A stretch of DNA of 64,000 nucleotides from the NCBI GenBank assembly GCA_003283905.1, contig QBXA01000005.1, positions 1 through 64,000 on the forward strand, read 5' to 3'. Shown here in pieces: positions 7,997-16,690 of this stretch. A model generated the notes under the pieces. That model was not told the origin of the DNA, did not search any database, and saw only the letters and a program-made list of their open reading frames with translations. The first letter of the stretch is position 1. Each line of letters begins with the position of its first letter. Origin of the DNA: Pelagibacteraceae bacterium AG-319-F18 (lineage in GTDB: Bacteria > Pseudomonadota > Alphaproteobacteria > Pelagibacterales > Pelagibacteraceae). The position numbers and the translations under genes are program-made.

Positions 7997-9076
7997 ATGG
8001 AAGTATTTTTACCAATCGCTCAAGTTTTTGTTAATCCAATTGAAATATTAATGCTTAGTGCAATAGTTGGAATTCTTTCAGGATTATTTGGTGTGGGCGG
8101 TGGATTTTTAATGACTCCATTTTTAATTTTTTTAGGTGTTCCTCCAGCTTATGCAGTTGCAAATGAAGCTAACAATATTCTTGCAACATCAGTATCTGGA
8201 TCAACAACACATTATTTAAAAAATACCTTAGATTATAAATTAGGTATGATGATTGTAATCGGTGGTACTGTTGGTACAGCACTTGGTATTTATACTTTTA
8301 CTTATTTTAAAGGGATTGGAAAAATAGATACAGTTATTTCTTTAGCGTACATGTATATTTTGGCAATTATCGGAACTTTGATGTTGGTAGAAAGTCTTGG
8401 TGAGATTGATAAAGCAAAAAGAAACCTTTTAGTCAAAAAAAAATTACATGTTCATTATTGGATACATGGTCTTCCTTTAAGGATGAGATTTCCAAAATCA
8501 AAATTATACGAAAGTATATTTACTCCAATTATAATAGGTTTACTTGTAGGATTCATAGCTGCTATCATGGGTATAGGAGGAGCTTTTATTTTAGTACCCG
8601 CTATGATTTATATTATTAAAATGCCAACTAAATTAGTTCCAGGCACTTCACTCTTTGTAACTATTTTTGTAAGCGTGATAGTTACTTTTCTTCACTCTTT
8701 TAATTATGGGTCTATAGATTTATTACTTGTGTTTATGTTGGTTGTTGGATCAATTGTAGGGGTTCAAATTGGTCAAAAACTTGGTGAAAAAATTGATAGC
8801 TCAGGACTAAAAGTATTACTTGCAATTTTATTATTGATTGTCGGCATAGCTATTGCTTACGACACTTTTTTTGCAGAACAAGTTTCGAACGATATAGTTA
8901 AAGTTTCAAATAAAGATCTTAACTTCTTTTCATTATTTATTTTAGAATTTTCTAACGATATGCCATTCTTTTATGGATTATTTTCAATTATGTTTGCAAT
9001 TTTTCTAGGGGTTGGTGCTGCTTTTATCAGACGATTTTTTTCAAATTTAAGAAAAAAAATAATGTTAAAATCTTAA
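7997..9076 (+). CDS. Sulfite exporter TauE/SafE family membrane protein
   Basis: A 359-residue polytopic protein with two internally similar halves: GILSGLFGVGGGFLMTPFLI near residue 25 and GFIAAIMGIGGAFILVPAMI near 185. The paired G-G-G-F-x-x-x-P motif is the hallmark of the TauE/SafE (formerly DUF81) family. Members export sulfite, sulfoacetate or other organosulfur anions. Lying between aprA and suyAB/xsc, it most likely relieves sulfite stress by export, though import of an organosulfur anion is possible. A hydrophilic loop near residues 130-165 and an extra C-terminal helix pair make it longer than minimal members. Confidence 0.88.
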   Translation: MEVFLPIAQVFVNPIEILMLSAIVGILSGLFGVGGGFLMTPFLIFLGVPPAYAVANEANNILATSVSGSTTHYLKNTLDYKLGMMIVIGGTVGTALGIYTFTYFKGIGKIDTVISLAYMYILAIIGTLMLVESLGEIDKAKRNLLVKKKLHVHYWIHGLPLRMRFPKSKLYESIFTPIIIGLLVGFIAAIMGIGGAFILVPAMIYIIKMPTKLVPGTSLFVTIFVSVIVTFLHSFNYGSIDLLLVFMLVVGSIVGVQIGQKLGEKIDSSGLKVLLAILLLIVGIAIAYDTFFAEQVSNDIVKVSNKDLNFFSLFILEFSNDMPFFYGLFSIMFAIFLGVGAAFIRRFFSNLRKKIMLKS

Positions 9077-9084
9077 ATTTACTA

Positions 9085-9104
9085 AATACTTTTTTTAAAG
9101 TATT
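9085..9104. terminator. Possible bidirectional terminator between convergent genes
   Basis: An 8-base inverted repeat, AATACTTT (9085-9092) and AAAGTATT (9097-9104), with a TTTT loop lies in the 55-base gap between the plus-strand TauE-like gene and the minus-strand suyB. The stem is AT-rich and no long T tract follows outside it, so strength is uncertain. The place is right for ending both transcripts. Confidence 0.4.
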
Positions 9105-9131
9105 GAAAATTAATAGGCACTCAATTAGATC

Positions 9132-10298
9132 TTATGCACTTCTGTATAGTTTAGTCATCACAAATTCTTTGTGACCTAAAGCTTCTGCACAAGTTAATCT
9201 TCCGTTAGCTACCCTTAAAGTTGTTTTAATTAATTCATCTCCAGCTTCAGATAAATTCATTTCTCTAGAAAGAATTTTAGAAACATCTAAATCAATATGT
9301 TCTTTCATATTAGCAGCTGTACTTGGGTTACCTGTTAATTTAACTACAGGTTCAATTGCATTACCAATAATATTTCCCTGTCCAGTTGGAAACAAATGAA
9401 TGTTAAATCCTGCAGCAGCTTGTAAAGTTAAACATTCTCCAGCGGCAGAGGATGTGTCCATAAAGTATAGACCTGGACCCTTTTTGGGTTCCTCAGCTGG
9501 TGTTAATACATCAATAAATTTTCTTGATCCAATTTTTTGAAAATTACCAAAAGCTTTTTCCTCAATTGTTGTAAGACCACCTGCAATATTACCTGCTGTC
9601 GGTTGACTTTCTGAAAGATCATCAGTCGCTTCTTTAAGAATAAAATCATTATAATCACTCCAAGTTTTCATAAATTTTTTAGATGCTTCAGGAGTTGCCC
9701 CTCTTGTAGCGCAAACTTTTTCAGCTCCTGTAAGTTCTGATGTTTCACCAAAGCATAGGTGAACTCCTAATGGCTCTAATTTATCCATTAAATTTCCAAC
9801 TGCAGGGTTAGCTGCCATACCAGAAGTAGTATCTGATTCACCACATTTTACTGAAATCCATAAATCACTTAGAGGACATTCTTCTCTTTGTTTTTCAGAT
9901 GCCCACTGTGAAAATTCTTGTGCTTTTTGTGAAGCCTTCATTGTAGTTTTAATATCACCAGACCCTTCAATACTAAAACCTTCTACAGGTTTTCCTGTAG
10001 TTGCTATAGCATCAACAATTCTTTTAGTCCATTTTGGCTCTATACCAATAACAATTACTGCAGCAACATTTGGATTTTTACCTGTTCCAATCATAGTGTC
10101 AAAAAATAATTCTAAATCTGCACCAAACTGAAGTCTTCCATAAGCATGAGGTATTGCAAAAGTACCTTTAATATTATTTGCAACAGCTTCAGCGCATGCA
10201 TTTGAAATGTCGTCAACTGGAAGAATGATTACGTGATTTCTAGTACCCGCTCTACCATTTTCTCTTTTATAACCTAAAAAACTTTTTGGAATTTCCAT
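9132..10298 (-). CDS. suyB: (2R)-sulfolactate sulfo-lyase, large (beta) subunit
   Basis: An altronate dehydratase-like (UxaA C-terminal) protein of about 388 residues, which with SuyA splits 3-sulfolactate into pyruvate and sulfite. The segment [20 protein letters not shown] at the N-terminus is typical of the UxaA/GarD/SuyB family, as are [19 protein letters not shown] mid-protein and [19 protein letters not shown] near the C-terminus. I place the start at the ATG at 10298 (MEIPKSF), five bases after the suyA stop, rather than at an upstream ATG inside suyA. The split small/large subunits and the neighbouring xsc and apr genes favour sulfolactate over altronate or galactarate. Confidence 0.8.
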   Translation of the reverse strand: MEIPKSFLGYKRENGRAGTRNHVIILPVDDISNACAEAVANNIKGTFAIPHAYGRLQFGADLELFFDTMIGTGKNPNVAAVIVIGIEPKWTKRIVDAIATTGKPVEGFSIEGSGDIKTTMKASQKAQEFSQWASEKQREECPLSDLWISVKCGESDTTSGMAANPAVGNLMDKLEPLGVHLCFGETSELTGAEKVCATRGATPEASKKFMKTWSDYNDFILKEATDDLSESQPTAGNIAGGLTTIEEKAFGNFQKIGSRKFIDVLTPAEEPKKGPGLYFMDTSSAAGECLTLQAAAGFNIHLFPTGQGNIIGNAIEPVVKLTGNPSTAANMKEHIDLDVSKILSREMNLSEAGDELIKTTLRVANGRLTCAEALGHKEFVMTKLYRSA

Positions 10299-10302
10299 AT
10301 TA

Positions 10303-10587
10303 CTACCACTTCTTTGTTTTAACATTGTGAACATGTACGTGTTCACCTTTTTTAATTGATTTAACCACTTTTCCTATGTCATGACCATATTTAAGGATTG
10401 TGTCACCCTCGTTTAGATCAATCATAGCAATTTTATGCCCTAAAGGAATTTCATCTAAAGATTGAATCTTTGTAGAACTATCATCTTCCATTATCCAGCA
10501 AGCACAGTCTTGTTTTGGAGTGATTTTTTCAATAACAACTACTCCTACGTTATCTTTTTTATCATGAATTATAATATCTGTAGCCAT
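10303..10587 (-). CDS. suyA: (2R)-sulfolactate sulfo-lyase, small (alpha) subunit
   Basis: A 94-residue SAF-domain protein matching the small subunit of the split sulfolactate lyase. The central [20 protein letters not shown] and final [13 protein letters not shown] (His-rich end) are characteristic of the UxaA N-terminal/SAF domain. The start is placed at [11 protein letters not shown] (10587) because the upstream extension is unlike the family. It is divergent from xsc, with 117 bases between the two start codons, allowing shared regulation. Confidence 0.8.
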   Translation of the reverse strand: MATDIIIHDKKDNVGVVVIEKITPKQDCACWIMEDDSSTKIQSLDEIPLGHKIAMIDLNEGDTILKYGHDIGKVVKSIKKGEHVHVHNVKTKKW

Positions 10588-10704
10588 ATTTATTGTGTCG
10601 ATTTGTTTGTTTGAAATTTGTAAAATCTTATATATTAATCGCAAAAATTAACAAACGAATTTTAAAATAGTTTTAAATTTATACTTTAGAGAGGTTTCAG
10701 TTTT

Positions 10705-12489
10705 ATGACAAAAATGACAACAGAAGAGGCTTTTGTAAAAGTTTTACAAATGCACGGTATTGAACACGCATTCGGAATTATTGGTTCAGCCTTTATGCCA
10801 ATTTCAGATATTTTTCCTGATGCAGGAATAACTTTCTGGGATGTTGCTCATGAAACTAATGGTGGATTAATTGCTGACGGTTATACAAGAGCTACCGGAA
10901 AAATGTCAATGGTAGTTGCACAAAATGGTCCAGGAATTACAGGTTTGGTAACACCAATTAAAACCGCATACTGGAATCATACTCCGCTTTTATTAGTAAC
11001 TCCTCAAGCTGCAAATAAAACTATGGGACAAGGCGGTTTTCAAGAAGTTGAACAAATGAATTTATTTAAAGATATGGTTTGCTACCAGGAAGAAGTTAGA
11101 GATCCTTCAAGAATGGCAGAAGTATTAAATAGAGTTATTGAAAAAGCAATAAGAGGATCAGCCCCAGCACAAATAAATGTACCAAGAGATTATTGGACAC
11201 AAGTTATTGATATTGACCTTCCTCCTATTGTAAGACTAGAAAAGCAAGCAGGTGGAGTTGATGCAATTAAAAAAGCAGCTGACTTATTATCTAACGCAAA
11301 GTTTCCAGTTATATTATCTGGTGCTGGAGTTGTGATCGGTGACGCTATTGAAAATTGTAAAAAACTTGCTGAAAAATTAGATGCACCAGTTTGTTCTGGT
11401 TATCAACATAATGATAGTTTTCCTGGAAGTCATCCTTTGGCAGCTGGTCCTTTAGGTTATAATGGTTCAAAAGCTGGGATGGAATTAATTAAACAAGCTG
11501 ATGTAGTTTTAGCATTAGGAACAAGATTAAATCCTTTCTCAACATTGCCAGGATATGGAATGGATTACTGGCCAAAAGAAGCAAGTATCATTCAAGTTGA
11601 TATGAATTCAGATCGTATTGGTCTAACAAAAAAAGTTACTGTTGGTATTTGTGGCGATGCTAAATTAGTTGCTCAACAATTACTTGCTCAACTTTCACCA
11701 ACAGCAGGTGATACTGATAGACAAAAAAGAAAAGATATTATTCATCAAACTAAATCTGCTTGGTTACAAAAATTATCAAGTTTAGATCATGAAGATGATG
11801 ACGAAGGTACAGTTTGGAATAAAGAAGCAAGAGAAAGAGATTCTGATAGAATGTCACCAAGACAAGCTTGGAGAGCCATTCAATCAGGAATGCCTGAGGA
11901 AGCAATTATTTCTAGTGATATTGGAAATAATTGTGCAATTGGAAATGCTTATCCTACATTTGAAAAAGGAAGAAAATATTTAGCACCAGGATTGTTTGGT
12001 CCATGCGGATATGGTTTTCCTTCAATCTTAGGAGCTAAAATTGGTTGTCCAGATACTCCAGTAATTGGTTTTGCTGGTGATGGTGCTTTTGGTATCAGTA
12101 TGAACGAGATGAGCTCTTGCGCTAGAGAAGAATGGCCTTCAATTGCAATGGTTATCTTTAGAAATTATCAATGGGGAGCTGAAAAAAGAAATTCTATTCT
12201 TTGGTTTGATGATAATTTTGTTGGCACTGAATTAGATCCAGAATTAAGTTATGCAAAAGTAGCTGATGCATGTGGTCTTAAAGGTGTAACTGTTAGAACA
12301 ATGGAAGAAACCACTAATGCTATAAAACAATCTTGTGAAGATCAAAAGAAAGGAATTACAACATTTATTGAAGTAATTCTTAACCAAGAACTTGGTGAAC
12401 CATTTAGAAGAGATGCTATGAAAAAACCAGTTAAAGTAGCTGGTATCAATAAAGCAGATATGAAGAAGCAACCTTCTTTAAATTCTTAA
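10705..12489 (+). CDS. xsc: Sulfoacetaldehyde acetyltransferase
   Basis: A thiamine-diphosphate enzyme of 594 residues that converts sulfoacetaldehyde and phosphate to acetyl phosphate and sulfite. The N-terminal Pyr domain holds the catalytic glutamate in VAHETNGGLIADGYTRATG (Glu about residue 50), and GFAGDGAFGISMNEM near residue 455 opens the ThDP/Mg motif. Overall pattern and length fit Xsc better than acetolactate synthase. Sulfoacetaldehyde could come from taurine, isethionate or sulfoacetate; acetyl phosphate would then enter central metabolism. A GAGAGG ribosome-binding site precedes the ATG. Confidence 0.9.
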   Translation: MTKMTTEEAFVKVLQMHGIEHAFGIIGSAFMPISDIFPDAGITFWDVAHETNGGLIADGYTRATGKMSMVVAQNGPGITGLVTPIKTAYWNHTPLLLVTPQAANKTMGQGGFQEVEQMNLFKDMVCYQEEVRDPSRMAEVLNRVIEKAIRGSAPAQINVPRDYWTQVIDIDLPPIVRLEKQAGGVDAIKKAADLLSNAKFPVILSGAGVVIGDAIENCKKLAEKLDAPVCSGYQHNDSFPGSHPLAAGPLGYNGSKAGMELIKQADVVLALGTRLNPFSTLPGYGMDYWPKEASIIQVDMNSDRIGLTKKVTVGICGDAKLVAQQLLAQLSPTAGDTDRQKRKDIIHQTKSAWLQKLSSLDHEDDDEGTVWNKEARERDSDRMSPRQAWRAIQSGMPEEAIISSDIGNNCAIGNAYPTFEKGRKYLAPGLFGPCGYGFPSILGAKIGCPDTPVIGFAGDGAFGISMNEMSSCAREEWPSIAMVIFRNYQWGAEKRNSILWFDDNFVGTELDPELSYAKVADACGLKGVTVRTMEETTNAIKQSCEDQKKGITTFIEVILNQELGEPFRRDAMKKPVKVAGINKADMKKQPSLNS

Positions 12490-12520
12490 GATCTTTAAAA
12501 TATTAAACAATTATCGTAAG

Positions 12521-12539
12521 GTCACTTCATGGAAGTGAT
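12521..12539 (+). promoter_or_regulatory. Hairpin holding the start codon of the FAD oxidoreductase gene in its loop
   Basis: The inverted repeat TCACTTC (12522-12528) and GAAGTGA (12532-12538) is perfect, and its three-base loop is exactly the ATG start at 12529-12531. One G-T pair extends it on each side (12521/12539). The purine-rich AAGG ribosome-binding site (12517-12520) is immediately upstream. In mRNA this stem would hide the start codon, so it could limit translation. Chance is possible and no ligand or factor is implied. Confidence 0.4.
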
Positions 12540-13833
12540 TAATGATAATGGGTGTAGTTGGATTAAAGATTTAACTCCTCGTACAAATGTTAAAACTCTT
12601 AAGTCTAACGAAGATTGTGACTGGCTAATAATTGGGGCGGGTTATACAGGTTTATCTGCAACAAGAAAATTAGATCAATTATATCCAAATCAAAAAATTA
12701 TATTAGTAGATGCTCAGTTAGCAGGTGAGGGGGCAAGTAGCAGAAATTCAGGTTATCTAGTTGATACCACTCTAAATGATGGATTCACTTCAAATAAAGA
12801 ATTAGAAAATTATAAAAAAAAAGCTGATATTTATGATTTGGGGATAAAAATTGTAAAAAAATTTATTAATGAACATCAGGTAGATTGCGATTGGAACGAA
12901 TGTGGAAAATTTTTTGCATCCTCAAAACCAGAAGATGAAAAGATTTTAGTAAATTTTTCCAATACACTCTCTCAATTAGGTTTTGAACATAATTTATTGA
13001 AAAGAGAAGATTTATCAAAAAGACTAGGAACTAATTTTTATAATATTGCTCTTCATACAAGAGGAGGAATTTTATTACATCCTGGTAAACTTGTTAGATC
13101 AATGATTGACGTGTTACCTAGTAACGTGTGTTTATATGAAAATTCATGTTTAATAAATTGGAATAAGAACAAAGATTTTATTTCATGTAATTTTAAAAAT
13201 GGAAAAATAAATGCTAAGAAAATTATCTTTGCTACGAATGGTTTTTTTAAATCTTTAGGGATTAAATCTAACTATAATTTTCCAATTACTTTAACTGCAA
13301 GCATGACAAGATCATTAACTGATGAAGAATTTAAATCTATTGGTGAGCCAAAAGAATGGGGTGTATTACCAGTAAGACCGATGGGAGCAACAATTAGAAT
13401 GACTAAAGATAGAAGAATTTTGATTAGAAATACTGCTGAAGTTTACAATCCATTTAAAATGTCTAAGTCAAATTTAGAAAAAAGATCGATAAATCAAAGA
13501 ATTGGAATAAAAAAAAGATTTCCACAATTACCAAATGATATTATTCAATCAACATGGTCAGGAATTGTATCAAGAACAAGAAATAGCTCTCAAATATTTG
13601 AAAAAATTGATACCAATATTTTTGCTGCAGGTTGTTATAATGGCTCAGGTATAGGTGTTGGAATCTTATTTGGAGAACAAATTGCTCTAAAAGCAAATAA
13701 TGAAAATACAAAAGAAATAGAAACTATTGAAGCTAGAAATAAACCAACTTTGTTACCACCAGAACCGTTTTTGAATTTAGGTGTTAAAATGAGATTATTT
13801 TATGAAAGGATTAGAGCACGATCAGAAATTTAA
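12529..13833 (+). CDS. DadA-like FAD-dependent oxidoreductase
   Basis: A 434-residue DAO-superfamily flavoprotein. The ADP-binding motif WLIIGAGYTGLSATRKL lies near residue 33 and is followed by GEGASSRNSGYLVD, the usual flavin-contact segment. The C-terminal GCYNGSGIGVGILFGEQIA contacts FAD. Such enzymes oxidise amines or amino acids, often passing electrons to the respiratory chain. It starts 39 bases after xsc on the same strand, so a role in making sulfoacetaldehyde from taurine (as in the FAD subunit of taurine dehydrogenase) is attractive but unproven; D-amino acid or N-methylated amino acid oxidation are alternatives. Confidence 0.75.
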   Translation: MEVINDNGCSWIKDLTPRTNVKTLKSNEDCDWLIIGAGYTGLSATRKLDQLYPNQKIILVDAQLAGEGASSRNSGYLVDTTLNDGFTSNKELENYKKKADIYDLGIKIVKKFINEHQVDCDWNECGKFFASSKPEDEKILVNFSNTLSQLGFEHNLLKREDLSKRLGTNFYNIALHTRGGILLHPGKLVRSMIDVLPSNVCLYENSCLINWNKNKDFISCNFKNGKINAKKIIFATNGFFKSLGIKSNYNFPITLTASMTRSLTDEEFKSIGEPKEWGVLPVRPMGATIRMTKDRRILIRNTAEVYNPFKMSKSNLEKRSINQRIGIKKRFPQLPNDIIQSTWSGIVSRTRNSSQIFEKIDTNIFAAGCYNGSGIGVGILFGEQIALKANNENTKEIETIEARNKPTLLPPEPFLNLGVKMRLFYERIRARSEI

Positions 13834-13891
13834 AAAATTTACTTATTAGACTTGTTCAATAAACTTTATTAGATAAAATAATAGATAAAAT

Positions 13892-15043
13892 TTAAAGAAC
13901 TACTAAGTCCAACTTTTGTTTACCTAAACGTTCATTACCATTCTCAGTAACTAAATAAGTTTCACCCAAATTCATCGCTAAATTGCTATCTGAGTCCATG
14001 AGTATCATATGCATAAAGAAGACATTACCTGGCTGTATGATGTAGGGATTGCCCGTGTAAAGCATTGGCCAATCCATCCAATTAGGAGAAAAAGTTGAAC
14101 CCAAAGAATAGCCACAGGCATTCATTCTTGCTTTATTAAAACCTAAATTATCAAAAGTTTTTGCGTGAACATCAAATACTTCTCCAGCTGTTTTTCCAGG
14201 AACTAAAGTTTCTACACAATTTGTTAATGCTTCAATACATGCTTCATGCATTTGAGAATGTTTAAGATCAGCTTTTCCAATAGGGATAGTTCTAAACATT
14301 GCAGAGTGATAGTGTTTGAAAGTACCAGCCCATTCTAAACTTAGTTGATCTGTATTTGATAAGTTTCTTTTTTCAGCTTGGTATCTACAGAGTAGGGCAT
14401 TATCTCCAGAGCCAATGATATATTCATTAGCAGGATAATCGCCACCACCTTCAAGAACAGCTTTTTGCATTTCTGCTAAAATTTTTGCTTCGCTTACACC
14501 TGCTTTTGTGTATTTCCAAGCTTGATCTAGCGCTTTATCAGCTAATTCAGCAGCTTTTCTAACGTATACTAATTCTTCGTTAGATTTTATTACTCTTAAT
14601 TTTGTAATCAATTCTGATTGATCTTCAGCTTTACAGTAATTTTCTAAAGATTTGTTTAATCTTAAAGCGTTACGTCCTGTCATTCCGTAAGCTTCATATT
14701 CAATCCCAATATTTTTATTTATTAAATCAAGTTCATTTAAAATTTTTTTAAGATCATCTGTTGGATTTATTCCATCTTTATCAACCCAAATTCTTATATC
14801 TTTAATATTAGAAGTATTCTGAGCTTGTCTTAAATCAGGCGCACGAGTTAACAAAATAATATTTCCATTTTTATCTAGTATTAGAGTCTGAAAAAAAACA
14901 TAACCAAATGTATCGTAACCAGTCAGCCAATACATTGATTCTTGTCTAAACATTAAAAGAGCATCTAAGTTTTGTTCTTTCATAGATTTTAAAACATCTT
15001 GTTTTCTTTTAGATAATTCTTCTTTACTAAAATGAAGTGCCAT
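13892..15043 (-). CDS. M24-family C-N hydrolase of the ectoine hydrolase/creatinase type (metal ligands absent)
   Basis: A 383-residue pita-bread fold protein with an N-terminal creatinase domain (MYWLTGYDTFGYVF near residue 38) and a C-terminal M24 domain. Usual metal ligands are replaced: the segment normally carrying two aspartates reads LEWAGTFKHYHSAMFRT, the usual histidine region reads CGYSLGSTFSPNW, and only the final glutamate (LGETYLVTENG) is kept. This resembles creatinase and ectoine hydrolase (DoeA), which work without the metal pair, rather than Xaa-Pro aminopeptidase or the DMSP lyase DddP. Substrate is unknown; a small amidine, ureido or ectoine-like solute is likely. It is last in the GMC-TerC-SDR-M23 operon. 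Confidence 0.7.
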   Translation of the reverse strand: MALHFSKEELSKRKQDVLKSMKEQNLDALLMFRQESMYWLTGYDTFGYVFFQTLILDKNGNIILLTRAPDLRQAQNTSNIKDIRIWVDKDGINPTDDLKKILNELDLINKNIGIEYEAYGMTGRNALRLNKSLENYCKAEDQSELITKLRVIKSNEELVYVRKAAELADKALDQAWKYTKAGVSEAKILAEMQKAVLEGGGDYPANEYIIGSGDNALLCRYQAEKRNLSNTDQLSLEWAGTFKHYHSAMFRTIPIGKADLKHSQMHEACIEALTNCVETLVPGKTAGEVFDVHAKTFDNLGFNKARMNACGYSLGSTFSPNWMDWPMLYTGNPYIIQPGNVFFMHMILMDSDSNLAMNLGETYLVTENGNERLGKQKLDLVVL

Positions 15044-15053
15044 AAAGAGACTA

Positions 15054-15857
15054 TTATTTTAATACTGACATTGGATCAAGTCTAGTTTGAAACCAATTAA
15101 TTCTAAAATCAAGATGTGGTCCAGTTGATCTACCAGTTGATCCAACAGTTCCTATTATATCTCCTTGATTTATTTGATCGCCTACTGAAACTAAAACATT
15201 TTCAAGATGAGAATATATCGTTGAAATACCATGCCCATGATCTATTATAATTGTACCACCTGTATAATACAAATCATCTTCAGCCAATGTTATTACTCCA
15301 GTCGCGGAGGATTTAATCATTGTTCCTTGTTTTGCAGCTATATCAATTCCATAATGAGGCCATTTAGGTTTGCCGTTTAATATTCTTTGACTGCCGTAGA
15401 CACCACTAATTATACCTTCTACAGGCATAATAAATTTTTCTTTAAAGAAAAGTAGATCTGAATTGATAGCTCTTGCTTCACCAATTGCATTATTTTCTTT
15501 TTTAATTCTTTTATATACTGATTCAGGTGGAGTTACCTTGCTTTCCTCAAGTCCGTCAATTCTTTGAATATTGTATTTTCTCTTTAAAACTTTTTTTATT
15601 ATCTTTGATTTTTTATCATTTATAATTTTAGTAAAAGTTAAATCGAATTTTCTATCTCTATCAATTCCAAAAACAAAAAAACCATCTTTAGATACTTTCA
15701 CTTCTTTTTTTTCGACAATAATTTTTGCATCAGGATCAGTTTTTCCCAAGATAAAATGACCTTGTATAAATTTTCCTTGAAACTCTATTGCGTTAACTTG
15801 TGATGCTGTGAAAAAGAATAATACTAAAAGAAATCTATAAATTATTGAGCTGTCCAT
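15054..15857 (-). CDS. Secreted M23 (LytM) peptidoglycan endopeptidase
   Basis: About 267 residues. I choose the ATG at 15857 because it begins a good signal peptide (MDSSIIYRFLLVLFFFTASQ, cut after VNA); the longer upstream reading lies in the SDR gene. A basic beta-type region precedes the C-terminal LytM domain. Zinc and catalytic motifs are present: HYGIDIA (HxxxD), IYSHLENV and GPHLDFRI (HxD-like end), with a GSTGRSTGPH lead-in. It acts in the periplasm on cell-wall crosslinks. It overlaps the SDR stop by 16 bases and ends 10 bases before the M24 gene. Confidence 0.8.
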   Translation of the reverse strand: MDSSIIYRFLLVLFFFTASQVNAIEFQGKFIQGHFILGKTDPDAKIIVEKKEVKVSKDGFFVFGIDRDRKFDLTFTKIINDKKSKIIKKVLKRKYNIQRIDGLEESKVTPPESVYKRIKKENNAIGEARAINSDLLFFKEKFIMPVEGIISGVYGSQRILNGKPKWPHYGIDIAAKQGTMIKSSATGVITLAEDDLYYTGGTIIIDHGHGISTIYSHLENVLVSVGDQINQGDIIGTVGSTGRSTGPHLDFRINWFQTRLDPMSVLK

Positions 15858-16600
15858 CCACCGTCTATTACTATTGATGTTCCAGTTATCATCGAAGAAG
15901 CTGAAGATGCTAAAAAGCAAACTGTTGTTGCTATATCGCTTTCTGTTGCAGCTTTTCCTAATGGAATATTACCTAAAGCAAGTTTTTTAAATTCTTTGTT
16001 TTTAAAGAAATTTTTAACCATTGGAGTTTCCACAAAGGTTGGAGCTACAGAGTTAACTCTGATATTTTTCTTTGCTAATTCAACACCCATACCTTTAGTT
16101 AATCCTTCAATTCCAAATTTTGTCATATTGTATACATTTCTTCCACTCATACCCACATGACCTAACTGAGAAGACATATTAATTATTGAACCTGGTCTTT
16201 TCTTATTTTTTAACATCTTTTTAACTACAAGTTGAGCAACATTGAAAGCAGCTTTAAGGTTAAGATCAACTAAGTAGTTCATACTTTTTTGTTTAATTTT
16301 TTCAAAAGGCTCTGGAATATTAGTTCCTGCATTATTTACTAACACATCTATAATCTTAATTTTATCTATCTTTTTTTTTAAATCCTCATAATTCATCACA
16401 TCACATGGAACTTTAATAATTTTACCTTTAATTCTTTTTATTAGTTTTTCTAATTTATCTAAATCTGATGATGTTCTGCTTAGTGCAATTACTGTTGCAC
16501 CAGCTTCAGCTAACGCTATCGAACAAGCTCTTCCCAAACCTTTGCCAGCTCCTGTTACTAGAGCATATTTATTCTTTAAATTTATTTTTTGTAAGTACAT
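15842..16600 (-). CDS. Short-chain dehydrogenase/reductase (SDR)
   Basis: A classical 252-residue SDR. The cofactor motif TGAGKGLGRA (TGxxxGxG) lies near residue 16, NNAG near 90, a catalytic serine in IINMSSQLG near 145 and YNMTK (Tyr, Lys) near 160. The C-terminus TGTSIVIDGGWTAQ is usual for gluconate 5-dehydrogenase or 3-oxoacyl reductase-like members. It oxidises or reduces a secondary alcohol/ketone with NAD(P). In this setting a sulfonated or sugar-derived alcohol is possible. The start is one base after the frameshifted end of the TerC reading frame. Confidence 0.8.
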   Translation of the reverse strand: MYLQKINLKNKYALVTGAGKGLGRACSIALAEAGATVIALSRTSSDLDKLEKLIKRIKGKIIKVPCDVMNYEDLKKKIDKIKIIDVLVNNAGTNIPEPFEKIKQKSMNYLVDLNLKAAFNVAQLVVKKMLKNKKRPGSIINMSSQLGHVGMSGRNVYNMTKFGIEGLTKGMGVELAKKNIRVNSVAPTFVETPMVKNFFKNKEFKKLALGNIPLGKAATESDIATTVCFLASSASSMITGTSIVIDGGWTAQ

Positions 16601-16601
16601 T

Positions 16602-16690
16602 TTATAAAAATAGTTTTATATCAGTATATATCAAGTCTATTGCAACTATAAGTATAGCAACTAAACCTATCCAAGCTATCCATTTATATT
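16602..16690 (-). pseudogene. Out-of-frame C-terminal helix of the TerC-like protein
   Basis: Just past the six-A run, the frame shifted by one base reads YKWIAWIGLVAILIVAIDLI and then a short tail, ending in TAA at 16602-16604, one base before the SDR start codon. That is a membrane helix in the position where TerC proteins have their last helix. Seven A's instead of six would join it to the main frame. It is either a real one-base deletion, a sequencing or assembly error, or a slippage site. Confidence 0.6.

Noticed and set aside
10299-10346. Longer start for suyB inside suyA
   Set aside because: The added 16 residues are unlike the family; the ATG at 10298 just after the suyA stop fits better.
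13892-15043. DMSP lyase DddP
   Set aside because: DddP is longer and keeps the acidic/histidine metal ligands that are missing here.
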